The notes below the pieces were generated by a model that ran no database searches, was not told where the DNA came from, and saw only the letters and a list, made by a program, of their open reading frames with translations. Below are positions 24,665 to 31,815 of a DNA stretch of 39,960 bases, one piece after another (the stretch's first letter is position 1; the number at the start of each line of letters is the position of its first letter). The DNA is from UBA4742 sp002403895 (GTDB taxonomy: Bacteria > Actinomycetota > Acidimicrobiia > Acidimicrobiales > Acidimicrobilacustridaceae): positions 1-39,960 of the forward strand of contig DAISGD010000032.1 of the NCBI GenBank assembly GCA_036823295.1, given 5' to 3'. The translations under genes and the position numbers were made by a program.

Positions 24665-24746
24665 AGCGGGGGGGCTCACCCCCGCTGGACGCGCCACCGG
24701 CTCCCGGCCGCCACCTGGGGGGTGGTGGCGGCAGCGGGAGCCGGTG
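24665..24746 (-). terminator. Two adjacent strong hairpins downstream of whiB
   Basis: First hairpin: AGCGGGGG (24665-24672) with CCCCCGCT (24679-24686). Second: CACCGGCTCCC (24695-24705) with GGGAGCCGGTG (24736-24746), enclosing GCCGCCACC (24707-24715) with GGTGGCGGC (24724-24732). They fill most of the space between whiB and tlpA and probably end or stabilise the whiB transcript. No T tract follows on the minus strand. Confidence 0.5.
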
Positions 24747-24866
24747 AGATGGGCCTCACCCCAGCGGGCGCCCGGCCATGATGCTGCGGGCGGTCGTCGG
24801 GATGAAGGTCTGGAGGGTCCGAGGACCCGCAGCCCCGGGTCACCCCCGGGGCCGATCGAGGGAGGA

Positions 24867-25220
24867 TCAGGCCGTCCGGAGCCGGACCCGGTGCCGGAGG
24901 TGCAGCGGGATCGGGATGTCGGGCAGCTGATCCTCGGGGCGGGGTTGTCTGGGTGGCCGTCCCCGGCGCCGCTTGGTGGCGAGGATCCTGCCGTTGAGGA
25001 ACAGCTGGCCGCCCCACACCCCCCAGGGTTCGCGTCGGACGACGGCACCCTCGAGGCATGGGTGCATCACCGGGCACTCGGCGCAGATGGACTTTGCCCG
25101 GGCAATGTCCTGGAGCTCCTCGGAGAAGAAGACGCCCGACAGCGATGCCTCACCGTCGCGGCACTGCGCGTCATCCCACCAATCCTCGTCGATCTGCTCA
25201 CTGCTCAGCGGGGCCAACAT
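24867..25220 (-). CDS. WhiB-family iron-sulfur transcriptional regulator
   Basis: A 117-residue protein with the complete WhiB pattern: a first Cys in DDAQCRD, then CAECPVMHPC (C-x2-C-x5-C) for the 4Fe-4S cluster, and the turn motif EPWGVWGGQ, followed by a basic tail (KRRRGRPPRQPRP) for DNA contact. WhiB proteins sense oxygen, NO or redox and work with the housekeeping sigma factor in Actinobacteria. The subclass cannot be set from sequence alone. The ATG at 25220 has AGGAAGG about 11 bases upstream. The 110-base leader region ends at a strong GNRA hairpin. Confidence 0.93.
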   Translation of the reverse strand: MLAPLSSEQIDEDWWDDAQCRDGEASLSGVFFSEELQDIARAKSICAECPVMHPCLEGAVVRREPWGVWGGQLFLNGRILATKRRRGRPPRQPRPEDQLPDIPIPLHLRHRVRLRTA

Positions 25221-25329
25221 GGGGCTTGCCTTCCTATGTCGTCGCCCTCGATGGAGCGGATGGTCCTTGGTGTCGTCGGCTGGGTCATTCGATGCAGTGG
25301 TTCGGTGGAAACGGGTCCCCAGAAAGCAG

Positions 25330-25359
25330 AAAGGCCGCCGGGGAAACCCGGCGGCCTTT
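25330..25359. terminator. Thirteen-bp GNRA hairpin between whiB and the 64-residue gene
   Basis: AAAGGCCGCCGGG and CCCGGCGGCCTTT pair perfectly around a GAAA tetraloop. A/T at the stem base on both sides makes it a candidate bidirectional terminator. On the minus strand it would end the transcript of the small gene at 25389-25583 before whiB. Confidence 0.65.
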
Positions 25360-25388
25360 CGGAGATTTCTCTTCGCTGGAGTGGTGAC

Positions 25389-25583
25389 TCAGGGCGAAGA
25401 CTCCTTTGGGCGCCGGGCGGGCTTGGAGGTGTCAAACATGTCCATCACGGTGGCGGTCTGGTTCACCGGGTGAATGGACGGGTTGACGTGCCACGAATAG
25501 GCAGCGTCCGCGTCACAGGCCGCATGAAGGCGCGGCGCTGCGGCGAGGGCCATGTGGCCTGCCGTGGCGAGCATGCGCTTCAT
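25389..25583 (-). CDS. Small hypothetical protein, 64 residues
   Basis: A 64-residue ORF that I do not recognise. The ATG at 25583 has AAGGGGA about 9 bases upstream, which is a good ribosome binding site for this genome. The N-terminus (MKRMLATAGHMALAAAPRLH) is weakly hydrophobic and could be a short helix; the rest is polar, with DADAAYSWHVNPSIHPVNQT and a basic tail KPARRPKESSP. It is followed by the strong hairpin at 25330-25359 and preceded by two palindromes, so it looks like an independently controlled unit. The call rests on the binding site and context only. Confidence 0.45.
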   Translation of the reverse strand: MKRMLATAGHMALAAAPRLHAACDADAAYSWHVNPSIHPVNQTATVMDMFDTSKPARRPKESSP

Positions 25584-25630
25584 TCGAACGGTTCCCCTTG
25601 TGACGTGGTTTTGTGCCTGGGCCCGCCGTC

Positions 25631-25671
25631 GGTGCCCATGGGCACCTTCGACAAGCGGGTGCCATCGCACC
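25631..25671. promoter_or_regulatory. Two tandem GGTGC-GCACC palindromes, possible operator
   Basis: A perfect 16-base palindrome GGTGCCCATGGGCACC (25631-25646) and an imperfect one, GGTGC-N4-GCACC (25658-25671), have centres 26 bases apart. They lie between the small minus-strand gene and the plus-strand thioesterase gene. The repetition of the same half site suggests binding of a dimeric regulator; which one is unknown. Confidence 0.4.
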
Positions 25672-25786
25672 ACGCTCGCTCGGCGTCCGTCAACTGATTT
25701 ACGTCAGATTTCCCGATTTTTGTCATTCGCCCGCCGCGATCCCCCTGGCGGCAACCGATTTTGCGGCCTGCGGGTAGCGTCCGGCG

Positions 25787-26560
25787 GTGCCCGATCTCGC
25801 CGCCGATCTCCTGGTACCGCTGCCGACCCGAGGTCGGACGTTCTCCGCGTCGCGCCTGGCTCGTTTCGGCGACCTCAGCCCCGGTGGCCGGTTGCGCCTC
25901 GACGCGCTGGCCCGGTACTGCCAAGACGTGTCCAGCGACGACACCGCGGACGCCCGCCTGGCCAATGACACGGCGTGGGTGGTGCGCCGCACAGCCGTCG
26001 AGTTCCACCGATCCCCGGGCTTTCGCGAACCGTTGAGGCTGACCACGTTTTGCTCCGGCACCGGTGGTCGCTGGGCCGAACGGAGGGTGTCGATCGTCGG
26101 GCCTGAGGGCGCCTCCATCGAGGCGGTCTCATTGTGGGTGCACCTCGACGCCGACACGGGCCGACCGGTCACGCTGCCCCCGGATTTTCACGCCTGCTAC
26201 GACGAGGCTGCCGCCGGGCGCACCGTGTCGGCCCGCTTGCAGCACGACACCGCCATCCCGATCGTCGCCGCCCGGGAGCCTTGGGCGCTGCGCCTCGCCG
26301 ACTTCGATCTGCTTGGGCACGTGAACAACGCGGCCACGTGGTCCATGGTGGAGGAGACGCTGGTTCGCCGGCCGGACTTGCGGCCGCCGTTCCGGGCAGA
26401 ACTCGAGTACCGCTCGGCCATCGAGCGCGGCACCGAGGTCGACCTGGTGACCAGCGATGACGACGGGACCCTCGGGCTGTGGATCGTCGAACGCCAGTCG
26501 GATCCCGCTCAGGCCGCCGAGGTGGTGGCCACGGCCCGGGTGCGCGCTCTGACCGACTGA
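25787..26560 (+). CDS. Acyl-ACP thioesterase family protein (double hotdog)
   Basis: A 257-residue protein with two hotdog domains. The first (about 15-135) includes DLSPGGRLRLDALARYCQDV and WVVRRTAVEF, typical of FatA/FatB-like thioesterases; the second begins at LRLADFDLLGHVNNAATWSM, where the Asp, Asn and His of the catalytic site are seen. Such enzymes hydrolyse acyl-ACP to free fatty acid. The GTG at 25787 is supported by TAGCGT at 25775-25780, 6 bases upstream, so translation is probably leaderless. It converges on the serpin gene with a 20-base gap. Confidence 0.85.
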   Translation: MPDLAADLLVPLPTRGRTFSASRLARFGDLSPGGRLRLDALARYCQDVSSDDTADARLANDTAWVVRRTAVEFHRSPGFREPLRLTTFCSGTGGRWAERRVSIVGPEGASIEAVSLWVHLDADTGRPVTLPPDFHACYDEAAAGRTVSARLQHDTAIPIVAAREPWALRLADFDLLGHVNNAATWSMVEETLVRRPDLRPPFRAELEYRSAIERGTEVDLVTSDDDGTLGLWIVERQSDPAQAAEVVATARVRALTD

Positions 26561-26580
26561 CTGGCGACCGTTGGCCGCGG

Positions 26581-27864
26581 TCACGACGTGGGATCGACGA
26601 CCCGCCCGAGGAACAACGGCTCGCCCGTGGCCCGGTCGACGACCATCACGATGAAGGGACGATCGGCGGTGACGTTCGTGAGTTTGGCGGTCACGGTGGT
26701 GGTCTGGGCCGGCACGATGGTGGCGGCCGAGCTCTCGGTCCCCTCCTCGTCGGCCGACAGGAACGCCTGGTGGGAGAACCCGGCGATCCACAGCGCCTCA
26801 TCGGCGGTGATGCCGGACAAGTCCGCCTCGCCTGCGATGAACGGTGCCGGCGCTCCGATCTCGCTGAGCGGATCGTCCAGCTCGCCTTGGGTGGTGAACC
26901 CGAACCGGGGAAGGTGTAGGTCCAACGCCGTTGGCGCCAGCCCTGTGAGAATGCGCTGGAGGAGCGGCCCGTCCAGCCGGCTCTCCACGTCGGCCAGGTG
27001 GCCCGCGTCGGGGATGACGACGACCATGGCCAGCTGACGCCCCAGGTAGGGCAGCTCCACCGCCTGCCAGCCGGCATCCTTGTTGTACAGCAGCCCGGTC
27101 GGAGCTCGCAGCTCCATCATCGTGGCCGAGACGGTCTGCCCGTCAGGTCGGGTGAACGGTGCCGGCTTGGATCGGGCCAGATCGAAGCGCTGGTCCCACG
27201 GCGCCTCGAGGTAGGCCGCGGCGGTGGCTTCGAGGCGGGTTGTTTCGGTGATGACCCCTCGAGGGACGAGTTCGGCGATGTTGCTCTGGGTCTGCTCAGA
27301 TACCCAGGTGTTCATGGCGTGGCGGGCCGCCTCGGGGTCGGAGCGGAAGTCGACGACTCGCACCCCCGTGCCGAACGATCGGGCCAGCGCGTCGAGGAAC
27401 GGGCCGCCGAAGCGGGTGTCTTTCTGCCCCCACAGCGAGTCCGGGGTGTCGAGGGAGATCCGGCCCTTGCGCAGGTCGTTCTGTTGGTCACCGTTTCGGT
27501 TGGCGAGGAGTTGCATCAGGGTGTTCATCCCAGATTCGAGGTCCTGGCCCGGCACCACGTGTTGGACGTCGTTCAACTGGTCCGTGGTGGTGCCCGCGGC
27601 TCCTTCCTGCGCCATGGCGAGACCCAACGACACGGCGTAGGGCGAGAACACGAAATTGCCGCTGCGGGTGGCGAGGGCGCGATACAGCGCGGCGCCGAGT
27701 GCGGAGTTGGAGGCCACGGTGGCGGGGATGGACGACGGTCGGGGTTCGTCGCGCGGCTCGTGAGAGCGGACCTCGGTGCCTGTCGAGGGACCGGAACAGG
27801 CGCCCGCCAGGACTGCCGCCACGGTCATGGCGCTGGCGACGAGGAAGACCCGCGGACGGCGCAT
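26581..27864 (-). CDS. Lipoprotein serpin (serine protease inhibitor)
   Basis: A 427-residue protein of full serpin length with a lipoprotein signal (VAAVLAGACSG, lipobox Cys about 24), so it should sit outside the cell on the membrane. Serpin blocks include NFVFSPYAVSLGLAMAQEGA near the start of the domain, FTRPDGQTVSATMM and the C-terminal RPFIVMVVDRATGEPLFLGR. The hinge of the reactive loop is DEEGTESSAATIV, which matches the small-residue consensus of inhibitory serpins, so it is probably a working inhibitor. The P1 residue cannot be set confidently within IVPAQTTTVT. It is divergent from the DUF779 gene, with only 9 bases between starts. Confidence 0.92.
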   Translation of the reverse strand: MRRPRVFLVASAMTVAAVLAGACSGPSTGTEVRSHEPRDEPRPSSIPATVASNSALGAALYRALATRSGNFVFSPYAVSLGLAMAQEGAAGTTTDQLNDVQHVVPGQDLESGMNTLMQLLANRNGDQQNDLRKGRISLDTPDSLWGQKDTRFGGPFLDALARSFGTGVRVVDFRSDPEAARHAMNTWVSEQTQSNIAELVPRGVITETTRLEATAAAYLEAPWDQRFDLARSKPAPFTRPDGQTVSATMMELRAPTGLLYNKDAGWQAVELPYLGRQLAMVVVIPDAGHLADVESRLDGPLLQRILTGLAPTALDLHLPRFGFTTQGELDDPLSEIGAPAPFIAGEADLSGITADEALWIAGFSHQAFLSADEEGTESSAATIVPAQTTTVTAKLTNVTADRPFIVMVVDRATGEPLFLGRVVDPTS

Positions 27865-27873
27865 CCCTCTAGC

Positions 27874-28323
27874 ATGGCGCTCATGCAGGTCAGCGCGACA
27901 GATGCCGCCGTCGAGGTGGTGCACCGGGTCCGGGATCGACGCCAGGGGTCGCTCACGATCACGCTCGGGACCGGATGTTGTGAGTCGACCGCCCCTTTCC
28001 TCTACGAGGACTTCTGGCCCGGCCCTGACCAGGAACGGATCGGTGACGTCGACGGTGTCGAGGTGTTCGCTCCAGAATATCTGCGGGCCCTCTATCCCGG
28101 TGATGACGAGGTGGTGATCGATGTGTTCGAAGGGCCGGCCGAGTCGATGTCGATCGAGACCGAGTTCGGCTGCCGGCTCATCCTGCGCGGCTTGGGGGTC
28201 GACCTGGGGGTGGACGACCGCTGCGTCGTGGACCCGACGCCCGGCTTGGCCGTCGAGCACGACGTTGGTCAGCGGGTCAAGGGCGAACTGCCCGAGGTGC
28301 TCCGCAAGCTGCGCCTCCGCTGA
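27874..28323 (+). CDS. DUF779 domain protein
   Basis: A 149-residue protein. The core ITLGTGCCESTAPFLYED (with the paired Cys) and the later VVIDVFEGPAESMSIETEFG with RLILRGLG match DUF779, a small family of unknown function often beside aldehyde dehydrogenases in Actinobacteria. The C-terminal 40 residues are an acidic extension. ATG codons at 27874 and 27883 are both possible starts. Here the next gene is an aldo/keto reductase, so a carbonyl-metabolism link is a reasonable but unproven guess. Confidence 0.7.
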   Translation: MALMQVSATDAAVEVVHRVRDRRQGSLTITLGTGCCESTAPFLYEDFWPGPDQERIGDVDGVEVFAPEYLRALYPGDDEVVIDVFEGPAESMSIETEFGCRLILRGLGVDLGVDDRCVVDPTPGLAVEHDVGQRVKGELPEVLRKLRLR

Positions 28324-28375
28324 GCGGGTGGCCCCGACGAGGACCGTGTCGTTGGGACCGACCTAACGTGGCCGG

Positions 28376-29386
28376 ATGCGCTACGTAGAGGTGAACGGGA
28401 CGCGTGTGTCGGCTATCGGCGTGGGCACGTGGCAGTTCGGGTCGAAGGAGTGGGGCTACGGCGACGACTACGCCACGTCGACCGCTCTGGCCATCGTGCA
28501 GCGGGCCCTCGATCTCGGGGTCAACCTCATCGATACGGCCGAGATCTATGGCTTTGGTGCCTCGGAGCGCATCGTCGGCATGGCCATTGCCGGGCGTCGG
28601 GACGAGGCGTTCGTGGCCACCAAGCTCTTCCCTGTGCTGCCGGTTGGTCCGGTGGCGCAATGGCGGGCGGTCGAGTCGGCCGGCAGGCTCGGCGTGCAAC
28701 GACTGGACCTGTATCAGGTGCACTGGCCCAACCCGTTCTTCAGTCGACAACCGGTCATGGCCGCCCTCGCCCGGTTGCAGCGGGTCGGCTTGGTCGACCG
28801 GGTCGGGGTGAGCAACCACAACCTCGTCCAGTGGCAACTCGCGGAGCGCAAGCTGGGCGGGCCGGTGTTCTCCAACCAGGTTCAGTACAGCCTGGCGATG
28901 CGCAAACCTGAGCGTGAGCTGGTCCCCTGGGCCCAGGCCAACGACCGGCTGATCATCGCCTACAGCCCCCTCGCCCAGGGGCTCCTCGGCGGACGATATG
29001 ACGCGGACCACCCGCCCCCACCCGGGGTCCGGTCCAACAACCCGCTGTTTTTGGCTGACAACCTCGAGCGTGCCGAGGGGTTGTTGTGTGCCCTTCGCGA
29101 GATCGCTGCCACCCACGGGGCCACCCCGGCCCAGGTGGCGCTGGCCTGGGTCATCCGGCGCCCTAACGTCGTGGCCATCCCCGGTGCCAGTTCCGTCGCG
29201 CAGCTCGAGGCCAACGTGGCCGCCGCCGACCTTGAGCTCAGTGACGACGATGACGCCCGCCTGACCGACGAGAGCGGCCGGTTCAGCCCCGTCCGGGGAG
29301 CGTCGGCTCTTCCGGCCATGCTCCTCGCCCGTCAGGAGGCCAAGCGCGCCGCGGCGAGCAACGAGGGTGATGTGCGCAGCGGCTGA
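28376..29386 (+). CDS. Aldo/keto reductase
   Basis: A 336-residue TIM-barrel NADPH-dependent oxidoreductase. The catalytic tetrad is visible: Asp and Tyr in NLIDTAEIYGFGASE, Lys in FVATKLFP and His in DLYQVHWPNP. NADP-binding blocks include YSPLAQGLLGGRYD and VVAIPGASSVAQLEANVAA near the C-terminus. Substrate is not evident; it resembles the general stress or sugar-aldehyde group. TAACGT at 28364-28369 lies 6 bases before the ATG, suggesting leaderless transcription. It converges on mrp with no gap between stop codons. Confidence 0.92.
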   Translation: MRYVEVNGTRVSAIGVGTWQFGSKEWGYGDDYATSTALAIVQRALDLGVNLIDTAEIYGFGASERIVGMAIAGRRDEAFVATKLFPVLPVGPVAQWRAVESAGRLGVQRLDLYQVHWPNPFFSRQPVMAALARLQRVGLVDRVGVSNHNLVQWQLAERKLGGPVFSNQVQYSLAMRKPERELVPWAQANDRLIIAYSPLAQGLLGGRYDADHPPPPGVRSNNPLFLADNLERAEGLLCALREIAATHGATPAQVALAWVIRRPNVVAIPGASSVAQLEANVAAADLELSDDDDARLTDESGRFSPVRGASALPAMLLARQEAKRAAASNEGDVRSG

Positions 29387-30619
29387 TCAGATCGAGTCGG
29401 CCGGGGCGGCGGCGTCGAGCTCGTCGAGAGCTACCACCGCGGCATCGAGCATGCGCGCCGAGCAGCCAGCCATCGCCACCGGGGGGACTGCCTCCTCGAC
29501 GATGAGATCGGCGATGGCCCGGAAGGCTTCGGCCGCCGGCCCAGCGCCCAACGCGATCGGTTCGCCGGCGTCGCCGCCGGCCGCCACCGATGCTTCGATG
29601 GGGATGCTGCCCAGCAGCGGAACCCCGGCGTCACGAGCCAGGGTCTCGCCACCCCCGGCGCCGAACAGGGCGTACTCCTCCCCGTGGTCACAGCGGAAGC
29701 TGCTCATGTTCTCGATGACGCCGACGATGCGCAGGTAGCTCTTGCGGGCCATGGTGGCGGCCCGAATGGCCACCTTCTGGGCGCTCACCGCGGGGGTGGT
29801 GACGATGATCATCTCGGCTCGCGGAAGCATGCGGGCCAAGCCCATCTGGACGTCACCGGTGCCGGGGGGCATGTCGATCAGCAGGTAGTCGATATCGCCC
29901 CAGGCGACGTCTTCCAGGAAGTGCTGGACCGCCCGGTTGAGCATGAGGCCGCGCCACATCAGCGCGTCCTCTTCGTTGTCCACCAGGAAGCCCATGGAGA
30001 CGACCTTCAGCAGGCCGCTCCCGATCGGCTTGACGTTGGGAACGATCTTTTTCTCGCCGTCCGCCGCTCCTTGCAGGCGCCCTTCCACTCCCAACATACG
30101 AGGCACCGAGAATCCCCAGATGTCAGCGTCGAGCACTCCGACCGTGAAACCCTTGGCCGCTAGCGCAGCGGCCAGGTTCACCGTCACCGAAGACTTGCCC
30201 ACGCCGCCTTTGCCCGATGCCACGGTGATCACGCGGGTGGTGGGCGGGATCGCGGTCTCGGGGGCGCTCTCGCGCACATTCCAGCGGGCCTTGGCCATGG
30301 CCGCCGACTTCTCTTCGGCGGTGAGCTCCGTCCAGTCCAGGCGGACGGCGGTGACCCCCGGGAGGGAGCCGATCCGGGCCCGGATGTCGCGCTGGATCTG
30401 GGCCCGCAGGGGGCAACCGGCGGTGGTGAGGGCGATCGTCACCACTACCTCACCCTCGGGGCTGACGGTGGCTCCCTTGGCCATCCCCAGGTCCACGATG
30501 TCGCTGCCCAGTTCGGGATCGATCACCCCACGCAGCAGCCCCATGATCTCGTCGACCGTGGGGAGCGCGACCGCGGGAGTGCTGGAAGGGGAGGACGGGG
30601 GAACAGCCATGTCAGGCAT
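29387..30619 (-). CDS. mrp: Mrp/NBP35-type ATP-binding iron-sulfur carrier
   Basis: A 410-residue protein. An N-terminal MIP18/DUF59 domain (about 15-95, with VDEIMGLLRGVIDPELGSDI and TTAGCPLRAQI) precedes a ParA/MinD ATPase with the deviant Walker A ASGKGGVGKSS, DADIWGFSVPRML and the later DMPPGTGDVQMGL. It probably moves Fe-S clusters to target proteins. In bacterial Mrp a C-x2-C pair follows ENMS; here it is FRCDHGEEY, so only one Cys remains. The ATG at 30619 or at 30610 may start it; neither has a clear binding site. It is divergent from the HTH regulator, 31 bases apart. Confidence 0.9.
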   Translation of the reverse strand: MPDMAVPPSSPSSTPAVALPTVDEIMGLLRGVIDPELGSDIVDLGMAKGATVSPEGEVVVTIALTTAGCPLRAQIQRDIRARIGSLPGVTAVRLDWTELTAEEKSAAMAKARWNVRESAPETAIPPTTRVITVASGKGGVGKSSVTVNLAAALAAKGFTVGVLDADIWGFSVPRMLGVEGRLQGAADGEKKIVPNVKPIGSGLLKVVSMGFLVDNEEDALMWRGLMLNRAVQHFLEDVAWGDIDYLLIDMPPGTGDVQMGLARMLPRAEMIIVTTPAVSAQKVAIRAATMARKSYLRIVGVIENMSSFRCDHGEEYALFGAGGGETLARDAGVPLLGSIPIEASVAAGGDAGEPIALGAGPAAEAFRAIADLIVEEAVPPVAMAGCSARMLDAAVVALDELDAAAPADSI

Positions 30620-30638
30620 TTTACCGGGATTCGCCGTG

Positions 30639-30644
30639 TAATCT
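30639..30644 (+). promoter_or_regulatory. Minus-10 element of the HTH regulator gene
   Basis: TAATCT ends 6 bases before the GTG at 30651, the spacing of a leaderless transcript. It lies in the 31-base space shared with mrp, so a repressor bound here could control both genes. Confidence 0.5.
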
Positions 30645-30650
30645 TGTCTC

Positions 30651-31310
30651 GTGACCATTCCATCGAGGCTGGATATCCTCAAGGCCCTCGGTGACAACAC
30701 CCGGTATGCCATCTACCTGGAGTTGGCCCGCTCGCCGATTCCTCTGGCCACGGCCGAGGTCGCTGATGTGCTCGGCCTCCACGTGAACACCGTGCGACCT
30801 CATCTCGAGCGAATGCGGGAGGTCGGGCTGCTCGAGGTGCGGACCGAGCAGCGGCGCGGGGTGGGTCGACCCCAGCACCTCTATGCCCTGGCCGCCGACG
30901 CGCCCGCACTGGGGCTCGAGCCTTCGGTGTTCCCCATGCTCGCCCGACTGGTCCTCCAGGCCGCGGCCGAAGGCGGCTTGGATCCGGGCGATCTGGCCGA
31001 CGCCGGCCGGGAACAGGGCGAGGCCGACGCCGGGAAGTGGTCGGAAGGCTCCGACGCGCTCGAAGCCCTCATCGTCGAGCAGGCCCGGCTCGGGTTCGAC
31101 CCGGAGGTCTTGGATCTCGACCACGGGGCGGTCATGGCCTTCGCTCACTGCCCGTTCCGTGATCTGGCCGAGACCCATCCCGATCTGGTGTGCCAATTGC
31201 ACTGCGGCATGGTCGAAGGCCTCGTCAGCACGCTCGGCGGCGCCGAGGTCGTCCGATTTCACCCCTTGGTCGACCGCACCCCATGCCAGGTGGAACTGGC
31301 AGTCACCTGA
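30651..31310 (+). CDS. HTH transcriptional regulator with C-terminal Cys cluster site (SufR-like)
   Basis: A 219-residue regulator. The N-terminal winged helix-turn-helix (about 5-80) includes ILKALGDNTRYAIYLELARS, TAEVADVLGLHVNTVRPHLE and the wing RRGVGRPQHLYAL, of the ArsR/DeoR-like group. The C-terminal domain holds four Cys: Cys167 (AHCPF), Cys181, Cys185 (CQLHCG) and Cys212 (RTPCQVEL), plus His184 and His204. This layout recalls SufR, the Fe-S-sensing repressor of Fe-S assembly genes. The neighbours, mrp upstream and an A-type carrier downstream, support that role. GTG 30651 is probably leaderless. SufR identity is inferred. Confidence 0.75.
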   Translation: MTIPSRLDILKALGDNTRYAIYLELARSPIPLATAEVADVLGLHVNTVRPHLERMREVGLLEVRTEQRRGVGRPQHLYALAADAPALGLEPSVFPMLARLVLQAAAEGGLDPGDLADAGREQGEADAGKWSEGSDALEALIVEQARLGFDPEVLDLDHGAVMAFAHCPFRDLAETHPDLVCQLHCGMVEGLVSTLGGAEVVRFHPLVDRTPCQVELAVT

Positions 31311-31348
31311 CCGCTCCAAACGGTTGGCCGCGGCTAGCGGTGAGGCTG

Positions 31349-31376
31349 TTGTCGATGACCGAAATCCCGCTACCCT
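31349..31376 (+). promoter_or_regulatory. Candidate promoter of the A-type carrier gene
   Basis: TTGTCG (31349-31354) and TACCCT (31371-31376) are separated by 16 bases, 32 bases before the ATG. The region between the regulator and carrier genes is 98 bases, so a separate promoter is plausible. Confidence 0.4.
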
Positions 31377-31408
31377 CTACCTAGCTCGCTGAACACCGGA
31401 GGACAGAC

Positions 31409-31729
31409 ATGATCGCACTGACCGACAAGGCCGCCGTCAAGGTCAAGGACCTCATCACCCAGGAAGGCAACGACCAGCTCATGCTGCGCGTGGCCGTGCG
31501 CCCCGGCGGGTGCTCCGGATTCAGCTACGAGATGTTTTTCGACACCGACCAGGCTGGCGATGATCTGATCACCGATTACTCCGGCGTGAAGGTGGTCGTC
31601 GATCCCTCGAGCGCCCAGCTGCTCACCGGCGCCACGCTCGACTACAACGACGGGCTCCAAGGTGCGGGGTTTGCCATCGACAATCCCAACGCCCAGAAGA
31701 CCTGCGGGTGCGGCCAGTCGTTCAGCTGA
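31409..31729 (+). CDS. A-type iron-sulfur carrier (ErpA/IscA/SufA family)
   Basis: A 106-residue protein with the HesB/IscA domain over its full length. The three cluster Cys are present: Cys35 in RPGGCSGFSYEM and Cys99 and Cys101 in TCGCGQSF. QGAGFAIDNPNA precedes the tail as in ErpA. It passes Fe-S clusters to apoproteins. GGAGGA lies 9 bases before the ATG. It follows the SufR-like regulator by 98 bases and ends before a UUCG terminator. Confidence 0.93.
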   Translation: MIALTDKAAVKVKDLITQEGNDQLMLRVAVRPGGCSGFSYEMFFDTDQAGDDLITDYSGVKVVVDPSSAQLLTGATLDYNDGLQGAGFAIDNPNAQKTCGCGQSFS

Positions 31730-31755
31730 GCTGCCGCAACCCTGTTCGCTCCACC

Positions 31756-31784
31756 CGCCGCCTTCGGGCGGCGATGGTCGTTTT
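31756..31784 (+). terminator. Rho-independent terminator after the A-type carrier
   Basis: CGCCGCC and GGCGGCG pair around a TTCG tetraloop (31756-31773), with GTTTTC shortly after. It lies between two convergent genes. Confidence 0.75.
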
Positions 31785-31815
31785 CGGCTGAGGCGACCGC
31801 ACCCCGGGACTCTGC

